64,000 nucleotides of DNA from JAWSVE01 sp033852115 (GCA_033852115.1 JAWSVE010000002.1:248001-312000); one strand, 5' to 3'; shown: positions 46,011 to 55,397, numbered from the stretch's first letter. Made by a program: numbers and translations. Notes: generated by a model not told the origin, from the sequence alone.

Positions 46011-47051
46011 ATGCCAACACGCATTGCCATTAACGGCTTCGGAAGAATCGGGCGATGCGTGCTGCGCAGTTACTTTGAGGCGCGCAACCATTCCCCGCAG
46101 CAATCGGGTCTCGACGATATCGAAATCGTTGCCATTAATGAACTGGCCGATTGCAACACCATCGCCTATCTATGCAAGTACGATTCTACCCACGGCCGCT
46201 TCCCTGCCGATGTCCGCGTTGCCAACGATCTACTCACTATCGATGAGCAATGCATTCAGATTTTGCATAAAGAAAAGATTAGCGACTTACCCTGGCGAAG
46301 TTTGGGTATTGATTTGGTTTTGGAATGCACCGGTGAATATTCTGATAGAAGTACGTTGCAGCAGCACCTTGATGCGGGTGCGAAGCGTGTGTTGCTGTCT
46401 CAACCCGGTTCCAGTCAGGATGATGTAGATTTTACAGCCATTTTTGGTTGCAATGACCAGCACTTGAATGCGGAACACCAAATAATATCCAACGCTTCCT
46501 GCTCGACTAACTGTATCATTCCCGTGATAGATTCATTGCATCGCGCTTTTGGTATTGATAGCGGTGTGCTTACTACTATTCACTCGGCAATGAACGACCA
46601 GCCTGTCATTGATGCCTATCATCATACCGACCTGCGCAAAACTCGCTCCGCGATTCAATCTATTATTCCAGTAGAAACGGGGTTGGCTCAGGGAATTGAT
46701 CGCTTGTTACCGCAATTGACAGGGTGCTTCGAAGCGCAAGCGATGCGTGTGCCCACTATTAATGTATCAGCGATTGATATGAGCGTAGTCGTCAAAAGCG
46801 ACGTTGATGTGGCGTCGGTGAATGCAGTGCTTGCAGAGGCAGCGAGCAAGCAATACAAAATAGTTTTAGGTTATAGCGAAGAATTGTTAGCGTCTTGCGA
46901 TTTTAATCATGATGCCCGCTCGGGGATCGTCGATGCGTTACAAACTCGCGTTGCGGGGCGACGCTTAGTTAAAGTGTTAGTGTGGTTTGATAACGAATGG
47001 GGGTTTTCAAACCGCATGTTAGATATGGTGCGTGTTATCGCTAAGCAATAG
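46011..47051 (+). CDS. epd: Erythrose-4-phosphate dehydrogenase
   Basis: GAPDH-family enzyme of 346 residues oxidising erythrose-4-phosphate to 4-phosphoerythronate for pyridoxal phosphate synthesis. It has INGFGRIGRCVLR, the catalytic Cys in SNASCSTNCIIP, and WFDNEWGFSNRM. The context tktA-epd-pgk and the divergent loop (STHGRFPADV, TTIHSAMNDQPVIDAYHH) favour Epd over glycolytic GAPDH. It starts 34 bp after tktA. Confidence 0.9.
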   Translation: MPTRIAINGFGRIGRCVLRSYFEARNHSPQQSGLDDIEIVAINELADCNTIAYLCKYDSTHGRFPADVRVANDLLTIDEQCIQILHKEKISDLPWRSLGIDLVLECTGEYSDRSTLQQHLDAGAKRVLLSQPGSSQDDVDFTAIFGCNDQHLNAEHQIISNASCSTNCIIPVIDSLHRAFGIDSGVLTTIHSAMNDQPVIDAYHHTDLRKTRSAIQSIIPVETGLAQGIDRLLPQLTGCFEAQAMRVPTINVSAIDMSVVVKSDVDVASVNAVLAEAASKQYKIVLGYSEELLASCDFNHDARSGIVDALQTRVAGRRLVKVLVWFDNEWGFSNRMLDMVRVIAKQ

Positions 47052-47101
47052 GGCTTAAGCGTAACTATGCGAAACAAGAGTTCAATAACGAGGGAGTCCG
47101 T

Positions 47102-48256
47102 ATGGCCATCAAATTAATGAAAGATTTAGATCTTGCCGGTAAGCGAGTGTTGATTCGAGAAGACCTCAATGTGCCTGTCAAAGATGGCAAGGTGACCTCC
47201 GATGCTCGTATTAAAGCGGCTTTGCCCACTGTAAAACTGGCGATGGAAGCGGGTGCTAAAGTGATTGTCATGTCTCACTTGGGTCGTCCGACGGAAGGTG
47301 AGTACGCTGAAGAATACTCGATGAAGCCAGTGGCATCTTATCTTTCCGAGTTGCTTGGTTGCGACGTGCCGCTTATTAAAGAGTGGCAGGGCGGCGTCGA
47401 ATTAGAAAATGGGCAAATCGCATTACTTGAAAACGTGCGTTTTAATGTCGGTGAAAAGAAAGATACAGATGATTTAGCCAAAGCGTACGCATCACTGTGT
47501 GATATTTTTGTAATGGATGCATTTGGTACTGCCCATCGCGCGCAAGCCTCTACCCATGGTGTCGCAAAATTTGCTCCTGAAGCGTGTGCTGGACCACTGT
47601 TGGCTGCTGAGTTGGATGCGCTAGAAAAGGCCTTGGCGAATCCGGCGCGACCTATGCTAGCGATTGTGGGCGGCTCAAAAGTGTCAACTAAACTCGAAGT
47701 ACTGAATTCGTTAGCGGATAAGTGCGATCAACTTATTGTTGGCGGAGGTATTGCGAATACCTTCTTGGCGGCGACTGGTAAGCCAGTCGGTCAGTCGTTG
47801 TGTGAACACGATCTGGTGCCGACTGCGCAAGCGCTTCTCGAAAAAGTAAATATTCCGATGCCAACCGATGTTGTTGTCGGTAAAGAGTTTTCAGAGACAA
47901 CTCCAGCAACGTTAAAATCAGCGGATGACGTGACAGAAGACGATATGATTTTTGATATCGGTCCGGATTCAGCTAATCAATTGGCAGCACTAATCAAAGA
48001 AGCAAAAACCATCATTTGGAATGGGCCGGTTGGCGTATTCGAGTTCGACGCGTTTGCAAAAGGCACTGAAATCGTATCAAAAGCAATTGCCGAAAGTGAG
48101 GGCTTTTCCATTGCGGGCGGCGGTGATACGTTAGCGGCCGTTGATAAATTTGGCATAACCGATAAAGTGTCATACATCTCAACGGGCGGAGGCGCTTTCT
48201 TGGAGTATGTGGAAGGCAAAACGTTACCCGCTGTTGCCGTTCTCGAAGGTAAATAG
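47102..48256 (+). CDS. pgk: Phosphoglycerate kinase
   Basis: Glycolytic kinase of 384 residues interconverting 1,3-bisphosphoglycerate and 3-phosphoglycerate. The motifs are KRVLIREDLNVPVKDG, VIVMSHLGRPTEGEY, DAFGTAHRAQAS, the IVGGSKVSTK substrate site, and the C-terminal SIAGGGDTLAAVDKFG and STGGGAFLEYVEGK. It starts 50 bp after epd and is followed by a good terminator. Confidence 0.98.
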   Translation: MAIKLMKDLDLAGKRVLIREDLNVPVKDGKVTSDARIKAALPTVKLAMEAGAKVIVMSHLGRPTEGEYAEEYSMKPVASYLSELLGCDVPLIKEWQGGVELENGQIALLENVRFNVGEKKDTDDLAKAYASLCDIFVMDAFGTAHRAQASTHGVAKFAPEACAGPLLAAELDALEKALANPARPMLAIVGGSKVSTKLEVLNSLADKCDQLIVGGGIANTFLAATGKPVGQSLCEHDLVPTAQALLEKVNIPMPTDVVVGKEFSETTPATLKSADDVTEDDMIFDIGPDSANQLAALIKEAKTIIWNGPVGVFEFDAFAKGTEIVSKAIAESEGFSIAGGGDTLAAVDKFGITDKVSYISTGGGAFLEYVEGKTLPAVAVLEGK

Positions 48257-48292
48257 CATAAAGGTAAGTAATAACTCCTATCGTACTTCTAG

Positions 48293-48314
48293 AGCCGCGT
48301 TGCGCGGCTTTTTT
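48293..48314 (+). terminator. Rho-independent terminator after pgk
   Basis: A 7-bp stem AGCCGCG/CGCGGCT, 3-nt loop and six or more T, 36 bp after the pgk stop. It ends the tktA-epd-pgk transcript. Confidence 0.9.
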
Positions 48315-48334
48315 ACGATTTTAAGTGAGGGGAT

Positions 48335-48949
48335 ATGCAATACAGTATAAGAAAAATATCCAGTCGCATTCTCTCAGCAATAATGTTTTTCGTTATTGCT
48401 TCGAGCACTTATGCTGACATAGTGGGCTATTATGCCGAAGGTTCTTACGGTGAAACAATTGCGGACTATGAATTTTTTGACGATGTGAGTCCTTTCGAAG
48501 CCGATGGTAGTCATTGGGGGGTGTCGCTAGGCGTTCGCTTTAATGACAACATTGGGATAGAAACGAGTTATTACGATTTTGGTTCTGATTCGTCCTTGCT
48601 TCGAGATCGAATACCGCCAAATCAAACGCTGGATGCATCGTTTAAATATAATGTGCTTGGCGGTGCGGTGATTGGTAACTGGGCGCTCACTCCGCGCTGG
48701 TTTACTACTGCGAAGTTCGGCGTTGGTTTGTTTGACGTGGAGTCTGAATTTACGGTTACCGATACGCAAGCAAAATTTGATGGTGAAGATAAAGACTTTG
48801 GTTTCTACTATGGAGTGGGAATGTTTTACCGTTTTTCCCGCACTTACAGTATGAAGTTGGAATGGCAGCAATTCCGTTTTGATTCGCCCCTTTTTGTCGA
48901 TTCGATGTTGGTGAATGCAGTGTCAGTGGGTGTTCGCTACTACATGTAG
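48335..48949 (+). CDS. Small outer membrane beta-barrel protein
   Basis: A 204-residue protein with a signal peptide (cleavage near SSTYA-DIVGYY) and alternating amphipathic strands ending in an aromatic residue (VSVGVRYYM), typical of 8-strand OmpA/OmpW-like barrels. Repeated strand patterns such as NDNIGIETSYYDFG, WFTTAKFGVGLFDV and KDFGFYYGVGMFYRF fit the fold. No specific function can be assigned. It begins 20 bp after the pgk terminator and so has its own promoter or relies on read-through. Confidence 0.75.
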   Translation: MQYSIRKISSRILSAIMFFVIASSTYADIVGYYAEGSYGETIADYEFFDDVSPFEADGSHWGVSLGVRFNDNIGIETSYYDFGSDSSLLRDRIPPNQTLDASFKYNVLGGAVIGNWALTPRWFTTAKFGVGLFDVESEFTVTDTQAKFDGEDKDFGFYYGVGMFYRFSRTYSMKLEWQQFRFDSPLFVDSMLVNAVSVGVRYYM

Positions 48950-48973
48950 AATGCATGGCAATGGATGCAATAT

Positions 48974-49459
48974 TTATTTTTCCGTCAGTGATTTTTCCCA
49001 AAACAATGCTTGCCCGGCTTGTGGGTCTAGTTCATAAGCGGTGAAACCCAGGCGTTGGTACAAACGTTGAGCGGATGTATTGGCAGACAATACTTCCAAG
49101 GTTAGTTTGCAGCAGTTGCGCTCATCTGCAATAACTTCCAGAGCGTTAAACATTAATGCTGCCAGGTGCTTACCACGAAACTGATTCAACACCACAACAT
49201 CATGTATGTTGATGAGCGGTTGGCATTTAAAGGTAGAGAAGCCCTCGAATGCATTGAGTAATGCAACGGGTTGGTCATCAATATATCCGAGTAGGCTGAT
49301 TGCATCGTGACGCTGACTCAAAGCGGTCACCAAATTGCTTTTGGTCCATTCGTTAAGCGGCTGACCGCCACCCATAGGGTCTCTCGCATAGTGATCAAGA
49401 AGCAACAGTAGATCTGCTGCATGCTGCGGGTTATTGTAATCGACGCGAACAATATTCAT
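48974..49459 (-). CDS. GNAT family N-acetyltransferase
   Basis: A GNAT protein of about 161 residues. The acetyl-CoA segment is VVLNQFRGKHLAALMFNALEVIADERNC, followed by LTLEVLSANTSAQRLYQRLGFTAYEL, the usual family end. The substrate is unknown. I prefer ATG 49459 (MNIVRVDY) over a GTG four codons upstream. It is divergent from the methyltransferase gene at 49506. Confidence 0.88.
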   Translation of the reverse strand: MNIVRVDYNNPQHAADLLLLLDHYARDPMGGGQPLNEWTKSNLVTALSQRHDAISLLGYIDDQPVALLNAFEGFSTFKCQPLINIHDVVVLNQFRGKHLAALMFNALEVIADERNCCKLTLEVLSANTSAQRLYQRLGFTAYELDPQAGQALFWEKSLTEK

Positions 49460-49505
49460 TTCATTTAACACCTGGACCGTTGGCCGTTAACCATAAAGTA
49501 AAATA

Positions 49506-50258
49506 ATGCCGAAGTTAACCGATCAGTTTTCACAAGCCTCTAATGCTTACCGGGATTTTCGTCCCGACTATCCCGAAGCGCTTTATCGTTATCTTGCGAC
49601 ATTATCGCCTAGCACCGAACTGGTGTGGGATTGCGGTTGTGGTAATGGTCAGGCAAGTATTGCTTTAGCGGATCATTTTGATCGTGTTTTTGCAACGGAT
49701 ATTAGTGACAATCAAATTGCACACGCGACCTCTCGGCCGAATATTACCTATCGTGTTTCTCCTGCGGAGCACGTGGCTTTACATGATAGTAGCGTTGATC
49801 TGGTTACCGTAGCGCAAGCCATTCACTGGTTTGATCACAGCCGATTTTTTGCGGAGGTGAGTCGCGTGCTAAAGCCCGGTGGGGTGCTAGCGGCTTGGGG
49901 TTATCAGTTGTTACACACGGGTACTACCCTTGATGACATCGTTGCGGAGTTCCATTCGCAAGTCATCGGTCCGTATTGGCCAAAAGGTCGTGAACTATTA
50001 GATGAGGGCTACACTAAAATTCCTCTTCCCTACCCGCGTGAAAAGACACCTGCTTTTTCCATGGAAAAGCAATGGCACTTTGATCATCTTATTGGCTATC
50101 TAAATACTTGGTCGGCCGTTAAATCCTATGAAGCTGACAGGGGGCGCAATCCTGTCTCGTTGTATAGCGATAGATTTTTGCAGGCCTGGGGCGCTCCAGA
50201 GTCCGAAAAACCTGTAAGCTGGCCATTGATTTTGTATGTCGGCATAAAATCAGCGTAA
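49506..50258 (+). CDS. Class I SAM-dependent methyltransferase
   Basis: A 250-residue methyltransferase of the Methyltransf_11 type. SAM motif I is VWDCGCGNGQASIALA, motif II ATDISDNQI, and motif III includes VTVAQAIHWFD and VSRVLKPGGVLAAWGY. The YRDFRPDYPEALYRYL start is common in a broad family annotated as trans-aconitate or ubiquinone-type methyltransferase-like; the real substrate is unknown. Confidence 0.88.
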   Translation: MPKLTDQFSQASNAYRDFRPDYPEALYRYLATLSPSTELVWDCGCGNGQASIALADHFDRVFATDISDNQIAHATSRPNITYRVSPAEHVALHDSSVDLVTVAQAIHWFDHSRFFAEVSRVLKPGGVLAAWGYQLLHTGTTLDDIVAEFHSQVIGPYWPKGRELLDEGYTKIPLPYPREKTPAFSMEKQWHFDHLIGYLNTWSAVKSYEADRGRNPVSLYSDRFLQAWGAPESEKPVSWPLILYVGIKSA

Positions 50259-50492
50259 GCTCGCCTTTATTAAAGACATTTTGCTTAATACGCTAATATT
50301 ACGGCTATTCCTTCTCTCGTCACTAAACTCATTTGTCACATTTGCTCGCTAAGGTTGGTGCGCTCTGGTGGCAAGGCACAGCTTTTGCAGCAGCATTGTT
50401 AGTCGATACACAACGCTTGAATAAAGGCGTACGATTTAGAACTAGGTGCCTATAACGTCTTGGCAAAATAATGAGCCTTAAGGTGGTTACCA

Positions 50493-51302
50493 TTGGTTGA
50501 ATTCGAAGACAGTATTATCAAGGTGGATAGGCTGAAGATTCGTGTGGTGCGCAAGCTTGTCCCTGATCGCACAGGGCCGCCTTTGCTACTCTTTAACGGT
50601 ATTGGAGCAAACGCAGAGCTACTAAAGCCACTCATGGAAGATCTTGAACCAATTGAGTGCATAACCTTCGATATTCCTGGAATTGGCCAATCTCAGGGCA
50701 CGCTCCTGCCCATGCGCTTTAAGCAGCTCAGTCGCTTGGCCGCAAAAATTCTCGATTATTTTGATTACGGTAATGTTGACGCGCTGGGTGTTTCTTGGGG
50801 TGGTGGTTTGGCCCAAGACTTTGCCCGCCAACACCAAACACGTTGTCGCCGTCTAATTCTTGCCGCCACATCGCCAGGTGTGGTCATGGTGCCAAGTAAG
50901 CCTTCGGTTTTCATGAAACTATCAACCCCTAAACGCTATCTAGATGAAGAGTATCTAATGGAGGTTGCTCATCATATTTATGGTGGTGTCTTGAGAGACG
51001 AGCCGGAGCGAGTCCAGGAGTTTGCCGAACACATCAAGACAGCAAAATCTGGTCGTGGCTACCTTAATCAGTTGGCTGCAGTGGCCGGGTGGACGAGTAT
51101 CCACTGGCTGCATAAATTACAGCAACCCACGCTAATTCTGGCGGGAACGGATGATCCGTTAGTCCCTTTGGCAAATGGAAAAATTCTTTCCGCGCGTATT
51201 CCGAATAGTATCTTGGTGGAGATTGAATGTGGTCATCTTTTGTTGCTAACCAAGCGGGAAGAAGTCGTCCCGAAAATACTGACATTTTTGCAGTTTGAGT
51301 AA
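50493..51302 (+). CDS. Alpha/beta hydrolase, PHA depolymerase-like
   Basis: A 269-residue alpha/beta hydrolase resembling the intracellular medium-chain polyhydroxyalkanoate depolymerase (PhaZ) family: GPPLLLFNGIGANAELLKPLM near the N-terminus, FDIPGIGQS, nucleophile elbow GVSWGGGLAQDFA, Asp in GTDDPLVPLANG and His in ECGHLLLL. No PHA synthase is seen in the window, so the name is tentative. The start is TTG 50493, supported by AAGGTGG 6 bp upstream. Confidence 0.8.
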   Translation: MVEFEDSIIKVDRLKIRVVRKLVPDRTGPPLLLFNGIGANAELLKPLMEDLEPIECITFDIPGIGQSQGTLLPMRFKQLSRLAAKILDYFDYGNVDALGVSWGGGLAQDFARQHQTRCRRLILAATSPGVVMVPSKPSVFMKLSTPKRYLDEEYLMEVAHHIYGGVLRDEPERVQEFAEHIKTAKSGRGYLNQLAAVAGWTSIHWLHKLQQPTLILAGTDDPLVPLANGKILSARIPNSILVEIECGHLLLLTKREEVVPKILTFLQFE

Positions 51303-51380
51303 TTTATCGACCCTCTTAACAATAGATGTTCAAAAATTAACTAACACCAGGGTTTATGCCCTCATAATGGTTAACAGCTT

Positions 51381-52208
51381 ATGTGGATAGGATTTCTATT
51401 ATTATTGGTTTACTTGGTATGGGCTGCTTGGATTTGGCGTACAGCGCCCCCCGTTGTTTCTGAAGAAGAAACGCAAAAAGAATCGTTTCGCTATTACTAT
51501 ACAACGACACCTGTTCGTCGATTTGTCGTGATGAATGGCTCTTGTCTGTTATTTGCCATTTTATTTTGGGTCATTACCTACTCAGTGGCTGACGTGATAT
51601 GGCGCAAAGTCTTTCTCAGGTTCTTCAGCGATGATGGTGCTATCCACATATTTCTAGTGATGTTAATAGCGATTGCGGTGATCTCGTTGATGCGGCTGCC
51701 GAAATTCAAGCAGCTAACGTATGATGTGTGTTGCTTTTTTCAGCGCTTACAATATTTTCCTATGCTGCCTTCTATCAGAGAGGAGTCTTTGATAGAGCAG
51801 CTCTCAAGTTTACCTATGGGGGTGGTGCCTAAAGAAATTGAGGAGCGCCTGTTGGTAAACCCTATTGAAGTTGACTCACACTATGAAACGGAGATGGTGA
51901 ACGAATTTCGTCGTCTCGAAGTCATTTATAAAGAGCTTGAGCAATTGGCCGCTACTCACAAGGGCATTGTTAAACGTTTTTACTTCGGCAGCGACTGGGA
52001 GTTGATTCAAAACAAATTTAACGGTATTCAGCGGTTAATGCACTCTGATAATATTGCGGTGAGTAAAAGTTTGGGACGTAAAATCCACGGTTGTTTATAT
52101 CTCTGCTACAGTTTGCTAACGCGAGTGATTATCGAAACCAGTGACTCGCCAGAAGAAAGTAAAGCGCTATTTAAGCAGTACGGCTTCGACGTTGACGTCA
52201 CTCCGTAA
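51381..52208 (+). CDS. Hypothetical inner membrane protein
   Basis: A 275-residue protein I do not recognise. Three hydrophobic segments lie in the first ~110 residues (WIGFLLLLVYLVWAAWIW, LLFAILFWVITYSVADVIW, IFLVMLIAIAVISLM). A soluble, charged helical C-terminal domain follows (YETEMVNEFRRLEVIYKELEQLAA). It starts 78 bp after the hydrolase gene and may be co-transcribed with it. The function is unknown. Confidence 0.75.
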   Translation: MWIGFLLLLVYLVWAAWIWRTAPPVVSEEETQKESFRYYYTTTPVRRFVVMNGSCLLFAILFWVITYSVADVIWRKVFLRFFSDDGAIHIFLVMLIAIAVISLMRLPKFKQLTYDVCCFFQRLQYFPMLPSIREESLIEQLSSLPMGVVPKEIEERLLVNPIEVDSHYETEMVNEFRRLEVIYKELEQLAATHKGIVKRFYFGSDWELIQNKFNGIQRLMHSDNIAVSKSLGRKIHGCLYLCYSLLTRVIIETSDSPEESKALFKQYGFDVDVTP

Positions 52209-52259
52209 CGCGTTTTTTAAACCATTAAAAAAATACTGACTATAAGAATAGGAGTAAAC

Positions 52260-52547
52260 ATGTCTAACGAAGGTTATCACGAACCTATTGCTGAACTTAG
52301 CGACGAGACCCGCGATATGCATCGCGCCATCGTGTCGCTGATGGAAGAGCTCGAAGCTGTTGATTGGTACAACCAGCGTGTCGACGCGTGTAAAGATCCT
52401 GACCTGAAAGCCATACTTATTCACAATCGCGACGAAGAAAAAGAGCATGCGGCGATGACGCTTGAATGGATTAGACGTAAGGATCCGGTTTTTGATAAAG
52501 AACTTAAAGATTACCTCTTCACCGATAAGCCTATCGCTCACAAGTAA
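52260..52547 (+). CDS. EncFtn-like ferritin without targeting peptide
   Basis: A 95-residue protein strongly resembling the encapsulated ferritin EncFtn of Rhodospirillum rubrum: HRAIVSLMEELEAVDWYNQRVDA and HNRDEEKEHAAMTLEWIRR are nearly identical blocks. The ferroxidase ligands correspond to Glu 30, Glu 60 and His 63 here. EncFtn normally forms ring decamers inside an encapsulin shell and carries a C-terminal linker ending in a LGIGSLR-type targeting peptide. This protein stops just after YLFTDKPIAHK, and no encapsulin gene is near. A good ribosome binding site (AGGAG) precedes it and a hairpin follows. Confidence 0.9.
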   Translation: MSNEGYHEPIAELSDETRDMHRAIVSLMEELEAVDWYNQRVDACKDPDLKAILIHNRDEEKEHAAMTLEWIRRKDPVFDKELKDYLFTDKPIAHK

Positions 52548-52557
52548 AACGCTTTCC

Positions 52558-52583
52558 GGCCCGCTTCGCACGCGGGCCTATTT
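52558..52583 (+). terminator. Hairpin after ferritin gene
   Basis: A 7-bp G+C-rich stem GGCCCGC/GCGGGCC with a 7-nt loop and a short T-rich tail, 11 bp after the EncFtn-like gene. Likely terminator, and evidence that the gene really ends there. Confidence 0.7.
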
Positions 52584-52806
52584 CACTGCTTACCTCTTTA
52601 AATAGTTTGCCGACTTAGTGATCAAAACGAATCCCAATACAACTAGTCTCGCGAATCGCTCATGAGCATTCGATGGCTAGTGCGCAACGCTAATCAGTCA
52701 ATGCGGTGGGTGTAGAGCACAGGTAAATAACACGCTAGCAAACAGCAGGTTATTTCAGGAACGTGGCCAGTGCTCCTAAATAAAGCTCAAAAAAATGCGA
52801 TTTAAA

Positions 52807-53991
52807 TTAGGTAGTGTAATGCGCATTTACATCGACATAGCCTTCCGTTAAGTCGCAGCCCCAAACCGTTTCGCTACAATCACCTTCACCTAAAATAATT
52901 TCAATAAACACTTTGTCGCGCTGCAACAGTTTAGAAATTTGATCCAATGGGACGCTATCGCTGTCGAGCATTTTGGCGGTAATCGACAAACGCTCTTCGC
53001 CTTGGCCAAACCAAATTTTTAATTGGGTGATGTCAACTTGATATTGAAACACTTTGCCAATTGCCATCACAAAACGACCCCAGTTTGGGTCGGCGCCATA
53101 AATGGCTGTTTTAACTAATGGTGAGTTCACACAGGCTTTGGCGGTAAGTAAGGCTTGTTCCGGCGTTTCTGCGCCAGATACTTTTAGTTCGATTAACTTG
53201 CTTGCGCCTTCACCGTCGCGTGCAATTTCTTTGGCTAAGTAAATTGCCAGTTCAGCAAGCTTTTCTTCAAAGGCTTCGAGGTCGACACTGCCTGCTTGAC
53301 CATTCGCTAGGATCACGACGGTATCGGATGTCGAGGTGTCGCTGTCGACAGAAATACGATTAAAAGAGCGATTGACGACACGCTTTAACATTACTTTCAG
53401 GGCCGATTCGGGTATCTCTGCATCGGTGGTGAAGTAACTCAGCATGGTGGCCATATTAGGTTCGATCATGCCTGCGCCCTTGGCGATCCCGAGGATGGTG
53501 GCGTCACCCACTTTGCCACTGATGATTTTTTCACGCGTGTCGGTGGTCATAATCGCTTTGGCGAAATCTTCCATATGCTGTTGTGAATACCCAAAAGCGG
53601 CCTTCAGGTTTTCGCAACCAGACTCGATTACCGACATAGGTAGGCGTCGACCAATCACACCGGTAGACGAGGGTAGAACCTGATCTAGTTTGATGCCACA
53701 CTCTTCAGCAACCCGCTGACAGATGCGGCGAGAGTCTTCAATACCGCGCATCTCCGTCGCGACATTGGCGTTCTTGGAGTTCACGATGATGGCCTGTAGC
53801 TCGCCATTAGCAACGTGTTCCCGGCCAACGATCACAGGTGCTCCCGGCATGGTGTTACGTGTAAAGACCGCAGCTGCGGTGCAGGGGGCGTCGGCGAGTA
53901 TGCCGCCAAAGTCCTTGGTATCGTCTTTGATGCCGATGTTCTTGCCGAAGTACTGAAAGCCTTGCGGCAGGTCAAAGGTACTGGTTGTCAT
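52807..53991 (-). CDS. argJ: Ornithine acetyltransferase/N-acetylglutamate synthase
   Basis: Bifunctional or monofunctional enzyme recycling the acetyl group in arginine synthesis. The 394-residue precursor self-cleaves before Thr 182 in MIEPNMATML, the conserved nucleophile. Other motifs are NSKNANVAT, PSSTGVIGRRLPM, SVDSDTSTSDTVV and the C-terminal DLTEGYVDVNAHYTT. It is divergent from fba. Confidence 0.97.
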   Translation of the reverse strand: MTTSTFDLPQGFQYFGKNIGIKDDTKDFGGILADAPCTAAAVFTRNTMPGAPVIVGREHVANGELQAIIVNSKNANVATEMRGIEDSRRICQRVAEECGIKLDQVLPSSTGVIGRRLPMSVIESGCENLKAAFGYSQQHMEDFAKAIMTTDTREKIISGKVGDATILGIAKGAGMIEPNMATMLSYFTTDAEIPESALKVMLKRVVNRSFNRISVDSDTSTSDTVVILANGQAGSVDLEAFEEKLAELAIYLAKEIARDGEGASKLIELKVSGAETPEQALLTAKACVNSPLVKTAIYGADPNWGRFVMAIGKVFQYQVDITQLKIWFGQGEERLSITAKMLDSDSVPLDQISKLLQRDKVFIEIILGEGDCSETVWGCDLTEGYVDVNAHYTT

Positions 53992-54206
53992 AATGGCTCC
54001 ACATAAATATCGTTAACTGCGGCTGTTGCCAAGCCTGTTCGCTGGCTAGCCTAACCCTTGTAGTCTATGGGGTTACCTCTGTGCTTGTCGATGGGCGCGA
54101 AGTGGGCTGCGTTACTTGCGTCTCTCAACTTGCGAAACGGGGGCTGGCATCTTACCATTCTCTGCTAACTTTCAAGATTTAACTTTGCCTGCAAGGATTA
54201 CTTTTT

Positions 54207-55271
54207 ATGGCTCTTATCAGCTTACGACAACTATTGGACCACGCTGCCGAGAACGGCTACGGGGTGCCAGCGTTCAATGTGAACAACCTGGAACAAATGC
54301 GTGCCATTATGGAGGCTGCTGACCAGACCAATAGTCCAGTGATTGTTCAGGCTTCAGCGGGCGCTCGAAAATATGCCGGTGCGCCATTTTTGCGTCATTT
54401 AATCCTTGCGGCGATCGAAGAATTCCCTCATATCCCTGTTTGTATGCACCAAGACCACGGTACCTCGCCGTCTGTCTGCCAGCGCTCACTTCAGTTGGGT
54501 TTTAGCTCGGTGATGATGGATGGTTCATTGGGTGAAGATGGCAAAACACCGACTGAGTATGAATACAATGTCGAAGTGACTCGTCGAACTGTGGAAATGG
54601 CGCATGCCTGTGGCGCGTCAGTTGAGGGAGAGCTTGGCTGCTTAGGATCCTTAGAAACGGGTGAAGCAGGTGAGGAAGATGGTATTGGTGCGGCAGGTAA
54701 ATTGAGCCACGATCAAATGCTGACTGATCCAGAAGAAGCCGCTGACTTTGTGAAGAAAACTGAGGTAGATGCGTTGGCGATTGCTTGCGGTACCTCTCAC
54801 GGTGCATATAAATTTACGCGCCCACCCACGGGCGACATTCTTGCGATTGATCGCATTAAAGAAATCAACAAGCGTATTCCGAATACTCACCTGGTTATGC
54901 ATGGTTCGTCCAGCGTGCCACAAGAGTGGCTAGCGATTATCAACGAATACGGTGGTGAAATCCCAGAGACTTACGGCGTACCGGTTGAACAAATTTGTGA
55001 AGGTATCAAACACGGCGTGCGCAAAGTGAATATTGATACCGACTTGCGTTTGGCATCAACAGGCGCTGTGCGACGGTTCATGGCGAAAAACCCCGCTGAG
55101 TTTGATCCGCGAAAATACCTCAAAGAAACAGTTACAGCCATGAAAGATATTTGTGTGGCGCGCTACGAAGCCTTTGGCACTGCGGGTAATGCTTCGAAGA
55201 TTACACCCATTAGTTTGGAAAAAATGTTTGAACGCTATGAGTCCGGTGAATTAGTACCAAACGTGAAGTAA
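54207..55271 (+). CDS. fba: Class II fructose-bisphosphate aldolase
   Basis: Zn-dependent aldolase of glycolysis and gluconeogenesis, 354 residues, of the Calvin-cycle subtype (opening MALISLRQLLDHAAENGYGVPAFNVNN). Metal ligands lie in PVCMHQDHGT and later in GTSHGAYKF and LVMHGSSSVP; the substrate Asp lies in the MHQDHG segment. It is usually next to pgk, but here about 6 kb away. Confidence 0.97.
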   Translation: MALISLRQLLDHAAENGYGVPAFNVNNLEQMRAIMEAADQTNSPVIVQASAGARKYAGAPFLRHLILAAIEEFPHIPVCMHQDHGTSPSVCQRSLQLGFSSVMMDGSLGEDGKTPTEYEYNVEVTRRTVEMAHACGASVEGELGCLGSLETGEAGEEDGIGAAGKLSHDQMLTDPEEAADFVKKTEVDALAIACGTSHGAYKFTRPPTGDILAIDRIKEINKRIPNTHLVMHGSSSVPQEWLAIINEYGGEIPETYGVPVEQICEGIKHGVRKVNIDTDLRLASTGAVRRFMAKNPAEFDPRKYLKETVTAMKDICVARYEAFGTAGNASKITPISLEKMFERYESGELVPNVK

Positions 55272-55286
55272 GATCTACGTAATTCG

Positions 55287-55316
55287 GCGGCTGCTTTTAG
55301 TAGCCGCTGCTATTTC
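55287..55316 (+). terminator. Probable terminator after fba
   Basis: An 8-bp stem (GCGGCTGC with GTAGCCGC, one G-T pair), 5-nt loop and a weak T tract, 15 bp after the fba stop. Confidence 0.6.
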
Positions 55317-55361
55317 CGCCGATGTTTGGCGTCCTTGTAACGAATGACAACAATAAAACGC

Positions 55362-55397
55362 ACAGTTACAACCCAATAACAGTTACAACCCAATAAC
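55362..55397. repeat. 17-bp tandem duplication
   Basis: Two adjacent copies of ACAGTTACAACCCAATA plus two extra matching bases, in the intergenic space after fba. Probably a slippage or recent duplication; no function is apparent. Confidence 0.7.
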
